Positions 7,745 to 15,377 of a stretch of DNA of 64,000 nt are shown here, one piece after another. This stretch comes from CAYXTW01 sp964452645 (GTDB lineage Bacteria > Zixibacteria > MSB-5A5 > GN15 > PGXB01): NCBI GenBank assembly GCA_964452645.1, contig CAYVMO010000013.1, positions 24,988 through 88,987 on the forward strand. Direction: 5' to 3'. The translations under genes and the position numbers were made by a program. Numbering within the stretch: the stretch's first letter is position 1; each line of letters starts with the position of its first letter. The notes under the pieces were generated by a model. It was not told where the DNA came from, did no database searches, and saw only the letters and a program-made list of their open reading frames with translations.

Positions 7745-10074
7745 ATTGGGGTCAATCGGGCGAGCTGGCCATCTGGTTGACCCTGGCCATGGTAATATTG
7801 TCGGGTGGGGCCTTTTTCATAACTGCGATCGGCAAACGTAATCTTTTTAAGCTCGGTACCAAAGCTTACTATGTTCAAATCGCCTTAACGGCCTTGGCGC
7901 TGGCTGACCTCTGGTATCTTTTCTTCAACCATGATTTCTCAATCAGCTACGTCTACAGCTATTCTTCCTCCGATCTGTCGTTTTTTTATCTGCTTTCGGC
8001 CCTCTGGGCCGGCCAGGAAGGAACCTATTTATTATGGTTATTTTTTTGTTGTCTTTTCGGCCTGGCCGTACTGTATAGCGGTCGACGGTACAAGATATGG
8101 GGGATGTTTTTTCATTCGCTGGTTAGCCTTTTTCTGGTTGTTATGCTTCTGACCGTCTCACCTTTTAAACTGCTCGGTTTTCCGGCTACGGAAGGGGCCG
8201 GATTGAATCCGCTTTTGCAGGATCCCTGGATGGTTATTCATCCGCCGGTGATGTTTGCCGCTTTTGCAACGGCCGGTCTGCCGTTTGTTATTGTCATGGC
8301 GGCCATGATAAGGAAGGATTATTCCGAGTGGCTGAAAGTCTCGTTTCCGTATGTGATATTTACGGCTCTTTTGCTGGGGATAGCCAACGTCCTCGGCGGC
8401 TTCTGGGCCTATGAGACGCTGGGCTGGGGCGGCTATTGGGCATGGGACCCGGTTGAAAATACTTCCTTTATTCCCTGGGTAATATCTTTGGGTCTGGTTC
8501 ATGGGATATTAATTGAAAAAAGGTCCGGGGCTTTGCGAAGATCGAATTTGCTTCTGGTCGCTCTGGTTTTTGTGTTGGTAATTTACGGCACTTTTTTGAC
8601 TCGTTCCGGAGTGCTGGCCGATTTCTCGGTTCACTCTTTTGTCGACCTGGGGGTCAATGCGGTTTTGGTAACCTTTATTTTATTATACGTTGTTTTGACA
8701 TTGAATGTGTTTTTCTTTTCGAAAAGTGATGATATTGTCGGGCGGCCTCTGAATTATAATATCTATTCAAGAGATTTTATTCTCTATATCTCTATGGTGC
8801 TGCTATTTATATTCGGGGTCGTCGTCCTTTTCTGGTCTTCACTGCCGTTTTTGACAACTCATCTGACGTCAAATCCGGCCGCGGCAGAAATTAAAACTTA
8901 TAATGCCTTTGCCTTCCCACTAACCATTTTACTCTGCGTTTTCCTGACTTTGGGGCCGTTTTTAAAAGGTAATGGCGAGCAGATAAACAAATTGAAATCA
9001 ACAAGTCTAATATCCCTTGTCCTTTCGCTTGCAGTTGTGATCCCGATTTATATTTTCGGCTCCATTGACTTTGTTATCGCCCTTACGTTGCTTATTTATT
9101 TATTTGTTATTCTGGTCTTTATTAGAAACAGCCAGATTCGAACGCGGTTGATTTTATCGCTGGTTGCAGGATTTTTGGGAATTATCGTTGGGATTATCCT
9201 GCATGTCCACTTCGCGGGTAATCTGTTATTTATTGGTGCCGCTTCAGCGGCCGGCGGAGCCGGTATAATCAGCCTGAGTTCGTATTTTCCGGCAAAAATC
9301 AGACATATCGGCGGACCGCTCTGTCATACCGGTTTTGCCATTATGGTAATCGGGATTCTGGCCTCATCGGCCTATTCAACAAATGAAACGGTTGTGCTTC
9401 CCATTGGTGAAAAGAAAACGGCACTCGATTATGGCCTTACTTATCAGGGGATGACCGGCTCACCCACCGAAACCAATAATTCGCTGATTGTCATACTTGA
9501 TGACAATGGCCGGAAAATCGAAACCCATCCGCAGTTTTATTATAGCCGCCGTCAGGACGGTTATATGAAGAAGCCTTTTATAAGACGACATCTACTTTTT
9601 GACCTTTATCTGGCGCCTCAAAATATCCAGGAAGCGTCAAAAGGCAGCAGTCTGACAATCCGAAAGGGTGAGACCAAGTCATTCAATGACTTATCAATAA
9701 GCTTCAATAGTTTCGAAATGACTTCGCACACGGCCGATCAATCGATTACGGTCGGGGCCAAGCTTATCGTAGCCCATGATGGAGAAAAAGAAACGGTTAT
9801 TCCCTCGCTTACATCCGATTTTGAGTCTGGTGCCGGTGTCACTTCGACCCACGTAAGGCTAACGGGGAAACCGGGATATGAGTTTTCGATTGAGCGCATA
9901 TTTGCCGATGAAGGGGCGGTGATGCTGTCCATATCCGCTCCGGGCGATACTGCGCGAAGTGAGAAACTGGTCCTGGATGTGTCTAAAAAACCCGGTATAA
10001 ACTTTCTTTGGGCCGGATCGATTGTTATTTTTATCGGAATGATTTTCTCTATCTATCGCAGGCTGAAACCGTAG
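7741..10074 (+). CDS. ccmF: Cytochrome c heme lyase subunit CcmF
   Basis: 777 residues, about 14 membrane helices. The WWD heme-presenting motif GWGGYWAWDPVENTSFIPW is around residues 227-245, with conserved WMVIHPPVMF (near 163) and GTFLTRSGVLADFSVHSF (near 285). A large periplasmic domain (about 550-745) precedes the last helix. CcmF joins heme, delivered by CcmE, to apocytochrome c CXXCH motifs. The gene overlaps ccmE and closes the operon. A candidate terminator lies about 180 nt downstream. Confidence 0.95.
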   Translation: MNWGQSGELAIWLTLAMVILSGGAFFITAIGKRNLFKLGTKAYYVQIALTALALADLWYLFFNHDFSISYVYSYSSSDLSFFYLLSALWAGQEGTYLLWLFFCCLFGLAVLYSGRRYKIWGMFFHSLVSLFLVVMLLTVSPFKLLGFPATEGAGLNPLLQDPWMVIHPPVMFAAFATAGLPFVIVMAAMIRKDYSEWLKVSFPYVIFTALLLGIANVLGGFWAYETLGWGGYWAWDPVENTSFIPWVISLGLVHGILIEKRSGALRRSNLLLVALVFVLVIYGTFLTRSGVLADFSVHSFVDLGVNAVLVTFILLYVVLTLNVFFFSKSDDIVGRPLNYNIYSRDFILYISMVLLFIFGVVVLFWSSLPFLTTHLTSNPAAAEIKTYNAFAFPLTILLCVFLTLGPFLKGNGEQINKLKSTSLISLVLSLAVVIPIYIFGSIDFVIALTLLIYLFVILVFIRNSQIRTRLILSLVAGFLGIIVGIILHVHFAGNLLFIGAASAAGGAGIISLSSYFPAKIRHIGGPLCHTGFAIMVIGILASSAYSTNETVVLPIGEKKTALDYGLTYQGMTGSPTETNNSLIVILDDNGRKIETHPQFYYSRRQDGYMKKPFIRRHLLFDLYLAPQNIQEASKGSSLTIRKGETKSFNDLSISFNSFEMTSHTADQSITVGAKLIVAHDGEKETVIPSLTSDFESGAGVTSTHVRLTGKPGYEFSIERIFADEGAVMLSISAPGDTARSEKLVLDVSKKPGINFLWAGSIVIFIGMIFSIYRRLKP

Positions 10075-10195
10075 ATAGAGTCCGAATATTCTCAATATCG
10101 ATCTCTTCCAAATTGAACGCCGGGAAATAGCCTTTAAATGGAATCTATTAGGTGCTGCAAAAAAAAATAAAAATTTTTTAATTTTTTCGATTTTT

Positions 10196-10226
10196 TTGGT
10201 TTTTTTTCAAAAAAATTGCGTATAAT
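10196..10226 (+). promoter_or_regulatory. Candidate promoter in front of a short terminated transcript
   Basis: TTGGTT (10196-10201), a 19-nt spacer, then TATAAT (10221-10226). The spacing is longer than ideal. The terminator at 10258-10289 would give a transcript of only about 55 nt. Confidence 0.3.
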
Positions 10227-10257
10227 ATATTGCCTTACACATAGTCCCTCCCAGAAG

Positions 10258-10289
10258 GATGTCGCCGGTAACGGCGGCATCTTTTTTTT
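10258..10289 (+). terminator. Rho-independent terminator
   Basis: GATGTCGCCG (10258-10267), loop GTAA, CGGCGGCATC (10272-10281), then eight T. It has a ten-base-pair stem with one G-T pair. It may end the ccm operon or a short RNA started at the TATAAT just upstream. Confidence 0.8.
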
Positions 10290-10537
10290 ATGACCCGTAT
10301 TTCGGCACATCCGGCGAAAAAACTGTTTGACAATGAAACTAAATATGCTATTATAGCTCATCGTTTAGACGGTTACATAATTCCTTTTTGTTTGATTACC
10401 GAAACGCCCGGCGAGCCAGCAGGAACACAACCGGATTTAATGTGGAACATCGGCGGTGGTCGCCTTTATAAACGATAAGTTAAACGATTAATCCAAAAGT
10501 AAAAGAGGTCACGTCCGGAGGCGAGTTTTGGAAGATC

Positions 10538-10624
10538 ATGTTAATTAATATAAACATTGCGGGGGAAATATCGTTCAACTTTATGAACCCATTATCGCCG
10601 ATTACAACAGGATTCAAACCATGA
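10538..10624 (+). CDS. Possible 28-residue leader ORF coupled to the STAS gene
   Basis: ATG at 10538 preceded by TTGGAAGATC. The frame encodes a neutral peptide beginning MLININ and ends in TGA that overlaps the start of the next gene (ATGA at 10621). The overlap is the only support; it may be chance. Confidence 0.25.
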   Translation: MLININIAGEISFNFMNPLSPITTGFKP

Positions 10625-11010
10625 ATCTCAGTATGCATTATAATATCGAGGTGGATACGGAAAGAAAAATCGTTATTGCCAAAATTTATGGTGTCTGGAA
10701 ACCGGAAACAGCCCGGGAGTACCACGAGGATTATAAAGAAGCAGTGAAACCTTTAATAAGAGGCAAATGGGCTAAACTAAGTAATCTAATCAACTGGAAA
10801 TCGTCATATCCGGAAATTATCGAAATAATCGGCCAGCATCTGCGATGGACGCATGAGCACGGCGCCGTCTATACCGCTTATGCCATCGATAATCCGATCA
10901 CGATCAACCAATTGAATCGTATGATTGAACATGCCAATGCCGAGGAGATTGCGAAAGTTTTTAGGACCTTTTCGGAGGCCGACCGTTTTTTGAAAGAAAA
11001 CGGTTTCTGA
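10621..11010 (+). CDS. STAS/SpoIIAA-like domain protein, copy 1
   Basis: 129 residues, soluble, single domain. The pattern (IEVDTERKIVIAKIYGVW, then a long helix, WAKLSNLINWKSS, YAIDNP, and the end FRTFSEADRFLKENG) is that of the short alpha/beta STAS- or SpoIIAA-like proteins common in delta-proteobacteria and related phyla. Their role is mostly unknown. No Ser/Thr phosphorylation site typical of anti-anti-sigma factors is obvious. AGGA lies about 10 nt before the ATG. It is followed 83 nt later by a closely related copy, so the pair is a tandem duplication. Confidence 0.7.
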   Translation: MNLSMHYNIEVDTERKIVIAKIYGVWKPETAREYHEDYKEAVKPLIRGKWAKLSNLINWKSSYPEIIEIIGQHLRWTHEHGAVYTAYAIDNPITINQLNRMIEHANAEEIAKVFRTFSEADRFLKENGF

Positions 11011-11093
11011 TTTATTTTTACGTTATACACTCAAACGATTTCAGGTAGTCAGTTTTGGAAATGAAACAACCGATAGAATTTGGCGAAAAGATT

Positions 11094-11483
11094 ATGAATA
11101 TCAGCTTACATTATAATATCGAAGTCGATACCGAACGGCGCATTGTCATTTCGAAAATATACGGTATCTGGAAACAAGAAACGGCGCTGGCTTATGTCGA
11201 GGAATATAAGGAGGCGGTCAAGCCGCTGTTGGGCGGTAAGTGGGCCAGGCTTATTAATCTCAGCAACTGGAAATCGTCGTATCCGGATATTGTCGAAATT
11301 ATAAATGAGCATGTTCGCTGGAGTTATGAAAACGGGGCCGAATATCTGGCTTATGCCATCGATAATCCGGTGTTACTCCGAACGCTTAAAAAGATGGTCA
11401 AGATCGGCAAAGCAATGGATACGACAAAGATGTTTAAAACTATCGAGGAAGCCGACCAGTTTTTAAAAGATCACGGTTATTAA
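11094..11483 (+). CDS. STAS/SpoIIAA-like domain protein, copy 2
   Basis: 129 residues from this start. It is a clear paralogue of the preceding gene along its whole length: MNISLHYNIEVDTERRIVIS against MNLSMHYNIEVDTERKIVIA, a shared NWKSSYP, and the same ending EADQFLKDHG. Upstream in-frame starts exist (ATG 11061 and TTG 11055) and would add about a dozen residues. The internal ATG is chosen because it aligns with the start of copy 1, although no start has a strong Shine-Dalgarno. Most divergence is in the last 40 residues (LLRTLKKMVKIGKAMDTTKM against ITINQLNRMIEHANAEEIAK), which suggests different partners. Function unknown. Confidence 0.7.
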   Translation: MNISLHYNIEVDTERRIVISKIYGIWKQETALAYVEEYKEAVKPLLGGKWARLINLSNWKSSYPDIVEIINEHVRWSYENGAEYLAYAIDNPVLLRTLKKMVKIGKAMDTTKMFKTIEEADQFLKDHGY

Positions 11484-11491
11484 GCGTCTGG

Positions 11492-13492
11492 CTATTTCAG
11501 ATTTTTATAATAATCGCGCATGTTTTCGTAATCCGAACGGCCTTTGCCGTATTTCAAAAACTCAAGGTAATATTTACGTGCATTTTGCCAGTCTCCCTGG
11601 CGTGCGGCTACGGTCAGCCTTATTAACGATGCACCCGGCGAGTGGACATCTTTTGATATAAGCGTATCGGCTAATGATAACGCTTTATCATATTCATTTT
11701 TATGAATATAGGCCAAAGCCAACGCCTCGATTATCGAGGTCGTATCGGGAACAATTCGATGCGCCTTTTGCAGAAGTTTAATCGCCTTATCATAATCTTT
11801 CAGCTTTATATACAATTGGCCGGCTTCATTTAGTATTGTAAATCTATTCGGCCTCAATTGCAGTACCTTATCATAAAATATTTTACAACTATCATATTGC
11901 CCCAGTTTGTCGTAGACTAATCCTTTAAGCTGCAAATAATTGGAATTATATGGATCCATTTCGACTAACTCATCAGCCAGTTTTCCCGCTTTATAATAGT
12001 CACCCTCCTCTATAAATTTATATGCCTGTTTAATTTTCTTAATACCGGGAAATAAATCTATTCTTTCCCTGTGGATTTCACGAAAACTGGTCGTATCTCC
12101 TTGCGCCAGAAAATGATCAGCATAGGCAATCCATCCGGTTATATCCCGATTGCCAAGAAGTGCATGGATACGTTTTTCTGACGGATTTTTTTTGGTACTG
12201 ACGGTAAGGTAAGAGAAAGTGCAGAAAAACGTTATTAAAACATATATCAACAAGATTCTTTTCGAGAGAGAATTACTTCCTTTTTCTATTAAATATAATA
12301 ATAACAATGAAGGGGCTATCAAACTCAGGGCCATCAAATCCCAGTCTCGCCCCATTGAAAATGGAGTCGCATAAACAAGTAAAAACAGCAATGAACCAAA
12401 GGAAAGTAACGCCAAAAAAAGACTTTTTGAATCCCACGCTGTCTTTTTTTCTCTGCATATTAATAAAGAAATTAAAATCCAGACCCCGGGCAAAATCAGG
12501 AATGATATATTCAGTAGGTCGATAAAATGAGGTAGGCTAAATATAGAATATTCAGGCGAAGACGGTCGTCCGGTAAATGGCGGAAGAATTAAAACTTCGA
12601 ATCCGAGATTCGTTCTATAAAGCCATATCAGGAAAAACGATACGGCTATCGCCCCAATCCCCATAAACAGGTAACCGATTTTTCTGATCTCAGGCCGTTT
12701 AAATTTTTGAATGATTAAAAACATGAATCCCGGGACAAAATAAATAGCCTGAATATGTATAATTAAAGCAAATATGTACGAGCCGATAACGGCGAATAGA
12801 AAGCGCCGATTCGATAGATATTTGATTGAAAGCCTTAAAAATATCGAGACAGTCGCCCATAAAATAGGGTAAAATTCGACATAACCAAAAAATAATAAAA
12901 CCGAGCCGGAAAACAGAAATGTCGATAATGCAAGAATCCGATTAAAACGGTCCTCGACGAGTTGCTTGATTATTGACAGGATATTATAGAAATAAACTGC
13001 GCCGGAACCGATCGACATTATACAAAAAGCGATATAGGCCGTATGCCGCGTATATCCACCCAATAAAAACTGTATAAGTCTCAGTACCAGTACGGCACCG
13101 GGTTCGGTCGACCGGAGTATATACGATTTGCCCCTACCATACATTTCAAGCCAGGAATAACTATCGCCGAGAAATTGGGTCTCGATCCGAAATATTATGA
13201 ATATTGCGGTACAAAGAGCAACGAATATCAACCGTGGCAGTATTTTGTCTCCCCACAGCCATCTGTCTATTTTATTAATCGCAAGATCGATCGTTTTTTC
13301 CGGTATGGGACCGAACATCAGGTATATGATCAAAATGAATATGAAAACATACAGATAGGTGAATATGTCGGGCAGAAAGTGTAAATGATCAAATCCCCAC
13401 ATCGGAGTCGGAGGCAGAAATGAGGCCAATCCGAAAAATGCGAAAGTAGCAATTATGGAAATATTAATAATATAATTCTTGATTGCATTCAT
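11492..13492 (-). CDS. Multi-pass membrane protein with C-terminal TPR domain
   Basis: 666 residues. About 11-12 hydrophobic helices fill residues 1-440, and at least four TPR units follow (about 480-660; for example YDKAIKLLQKAHRIVPDTTS and YDSCKIFYDKVLQLRPNR). The layout of an acidic first loop (FLGDSYSWLEMYGRG), many helices and a TPR tail resembles GT-C glycosyltransferase-like membrane proteins of the O-mannosyltransferase/TMTC type, but no diagnostic catalytic motif was confirmed. It is convergent with the STAS pair (9 nt apart). The 3' end has no obvious terminator. Confidence 0.7.
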   Translation of the reverse strand: MNAIKNYIINISIIATFAFFGLASFLPPTPMWGFDHLHFLPDIFTYLYVFIFILIIYLMFGPIPEKTIDLAINKIDRWLWGDKILPRLIFVALCTAIFIIFRIETQFLGDSYSWLEMYGRGKSYILRSTEPGAVLVLRLIQFLLGGYTRHTAYIAFCIMSIGSGAVYFYNILSIIKQLVEDRFNRILALSTFLFSGSVLLFFGYVEFYPILWATVSIFLRLSIKYLSNRRFLFAVIGSYIFALIIHIQAIYFVPGFMFLIIQKFKRPEIRKIGYLFMGIGAIAVSFFLIWLYRTNLGFEVLILPPFTGRPSSPEYSIFSLPHFIDLLNISFLILPGVWILISLLICREKKTAWDSKSLFLALLSFGSLLFLLVYATPFSMGRDWDLMALSLIAPSLLLLYLIEKGSNSLSKRILLIYVLITFFCTFSYLTVSTKKNPSEKRIHALLGNRDITGWIAYADHFLAQGDTTSFREIHRERIDLFPGIKKIKQAYKFIEEGDYYKAGKLADELVEMDPYNSNYLQLKGLVYDKLGQYDSCKIFYDKVLQLRPNRFTILNEAGQLYIKLKDYDKAIKLLQKAHRIVPDTTSIIEALALAYIHKNEYDKALSLADTLISKDVHSPGASLIRLTVAARQGDWQNARKYYLEFLKYGKGRSDYENMRDYYKNLK

Positions 13493-13659
13493 ATATTTTT
13501 TTCAGTAAATAAATCCGCGACAATAATACGGATTTTTGCCATCAGTATCAATGGAATATCAAGATTTCGAGACGAAGATATATCACAATAAATCGATTTA
13601 AGAAATGGAACGGATAAGCTCACAAGAACCTACCCAATCCAAATAATATATCTTAAGGC

Positions 13660-13725
13660 AGAAAGGTGGTGGACCTTCCCGGTACAGAAATGAGTCTATA
13701 AGGGTAATATCGAAGATGTTTATAA
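13660..13725 (-). pseudogene. Decayed dockerin repeat fragment
   Basis: On the minus strand the bases read NIFDITLIDSFLYREGPPP (13720-13664), a recognisable copy of the NIFDITYLI.YLYLGGPPP dockerin core found in three genes of this window, with one codon missing and several changes. No signal peptide or long frame surrounds it. It lies under the promoter region of the next plus-strand gene. Confidence 0.55.
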
Positions 13726-13760
13726 TATTTTTAAAATATCCGCCGTATCTCGAAAATTCC

Positions 13761-13788
13761 TTGACAAATTGGACAAAATTCGTATACT
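13761..13788 (+). promoter_or_regulatory. Sigma-70-type promoter of the beta-helix/dockerin gene
   Basis: TTGACA (13761-13766), a 16-nt spacer, TATACT (13783-13788). The ATG at 13824 follows with GGAGAGG in front of it, so the expected 5' leader is about 30 nt. Confidence 0.65.
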
Positions 13789-13823
13789 TTAAAAATAAAG
13801 TACATCCCAGGACGGAGAGGCAC

Positions 13824-14933
13824 ATGCACAAATTTTTAATGACTGTTTGCCTGATAATATTAATTTTTATTTTTATGGCTTCCGGTTATTCCAAGACAAT
13901 TATAGTTCCGGGCGACGCCTCGACTATCCAGGACGGCATTGGAACCGCCGACGATTTCGATACGGTCGTAGTCCTGCCGGGAACTTATTCCGAAAATCTT
14001 ATTTTATCGGGGAGGGAAGTTGTGGTCCTATCTTCCGGGGGACCCGACGTTACGATCCTTCAGCCGCTTGATCCCGATCTTCCCGTCCTGACGATCGATA
14101 ATGCCCCGACGTTGCGCGGGAGGGATGGTCGTAATTTTCAGCCGGTGTTTTCCGGCTTTATGATTGACGGCGGCAATCTCAGTCATACGATTTATATCGA
14201 TGGGCCGACCGATGCGATTATCATGGATAATATTTTCTGCAATAATATTCCGATCAGTGTCTATGACAAGGCGGTTATCGTTTGCTATGGCGACAGCAGT
14301 GCGCCCTTGATTGAACGAAATACCTTTTATGGCAATTACGGTTTGACATGCGTCTGGATCATTGAGGGGCGCGGCCGGATTATTAACAACACTTTCGAAG
14401 CCAACAAATCCGCCTTTTACTGCAATAGCGGTTTGGGCGAAGCCTTAAACAATATCGCGGTGAATAATGTCGGAACGGCTATTGACGGCAGTTTCGGCAA
14501 GATGGATTATAACGATGTCTGGAATAATACATCTGACTATGGTTGAGGATGCGAGGCGGGACCGCATGATTTTTCAGCGGATCCGCTATTTGCCGGTTCG
14601 GCAACCCATGATTATTCATTAGTGCCATCATCGCCGTGTATTGATGCCGGCGATCCGGATACAACTTACAACGATCCGGACGGAACGCGCAATGATGTCG
14701 GCGCTCTTTCCTACGATCATAATATGGTTTACATATGCGGAGACGCTAGCGGTGACGGTTCGGTGAACATTTTTGACGTAACTTTTGTAATCAGTTACCT
14801 TTATCTGGGTGGCCCGCCTCCGGATCCGCTCTGGGTGGCCGATGTCAATAATGATAGTATGATAAATATCTTCGATATCACCGATTTGATAGGCTATTTA
14901 TATCTGGGTGGGTCCGAACCGAATTGCCCCTGA
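13824..14933 (+). pseudogene. Secreted right-handed beta-helix protein with dockerin repeats, interrupted by in-frame TGA
   Basis: Start ATG with GGAGAGG six bases upstream. A signal peptide (FLMTVCLIILIFIFMASGYS) is followed by a pectate-lyase-like beta-helix (TIIVPGDASTIQDGIG, VVVLPGTYSENLIL, IIMDNIF, NNTFEANKSAF). At 14544-14546 an in-frame TGA follows DVWNNTSDYG. The same frame continues for 128 more codons with the family's expected end of the helix (SADPLFAG, PCIDAGDPD) and two dockerin repeats (GDASGDGSVNIFDVTFVISY and VNNDSMINIFDITDLIGY), then stops at 14933. A single change of GGA to TGA would explain the break. It could be a recent pseudogene, a sequencing error, or low-level read-through. 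Intact promoter and ribosome-binding site remain. Confidence 0.65.
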
Positions 14934-15137
14934 AGCCGATGTTAATCGGTTTCATATCAACAATAATGATATCGATCTTTTCATTATTTCGTTCCCATTC
15001 ATTTTGGCGGTTCTGACGAATTTAAGCTTGCCAGGTGCCACCGGCTGAATCAGGATAAATCAACCAGCGGTGTCTATTTTTGTCAGTTAATAGCCGGGGA
15101 GTTAGCGGCCACACAAAAAATGATATTGGTGAAATAG
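14934..15137 (+). pseudogene. Degenerate dockerin and C-terminal sorting-tail remnants
   Basis: Right after the previous gene, frame-shifted pieces remain. DVNRFHINNNDIDLFIISF (about 14938-14994) resembles a dockerin calcium loop. TSGVYFCQLIAGELAATQKM, followed by ILVK and a stop (15063-15137), matches the end of FlgD/type-IX-like sorting domains (consensus SSGVYFYxLxAGxFxxTKKMxLLK). The frames do not connect. They look like the eroded 3' end of another surface protein. Confidence 0.5.
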
Positions 15138-15377
15138 TTACTTGTAATTTATATAAGCTTTTGGCCCTCAGGCGGTTCTATCAATAACGCCGATTTATCG
15201 GTATTTAATGGAATCGCTTTTTGCTTGACAAATAGGCCAGGATTGACAATATTTGCAGTGTAAGGTTCCGGGGCTTTGTGAGTTGGCGCCTAAATAGCCT
15301 TACCATTGAATCTCTGCTCTTGTTGAAAACTTAATACCTATAATAATATATTCATTCTCTTTCCAAAGGAGGAAAAA

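Larger units (their letters stand above)
10075..10620. other. Intergenic region between ccmF and the STAS pair
   Basis: 546 nt without a convincing longer gene. It holds a very T/A-rich tract (10160-10215), a -10-like TATAAT (10221-10226), a strong terminator (10258-10289) and a 28-codon reading frame (10538-10624) that overlaps the next gene start. These are listed separately. Confidence 0.6.

Noticed and set aside
10290..10478. 62-codon plus-strand frame directly after the terminator at 10258-10289
   Set aside because: No ribosome-binding site, no family resemblance, starts on the base after the terminator T-run.
14544..14546. Recoding of UGA as glycine, as in SR1/Gracilibacteria, to explain two TGA codons at apparent Gly positions
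   Set aside because: Many intact genes end in TGA at correct family ends (ccmC, ccmE, the giant protein, the hybrid kinase), and the STAS pseudogene also contains TAG.
14544..14546. Selenocysteine insertion at the in-frame TGA
   Set aside because: The protein is a structural beta-helix/dockerin protein without redox site, and the residue pattern fits Gly, not Cys.
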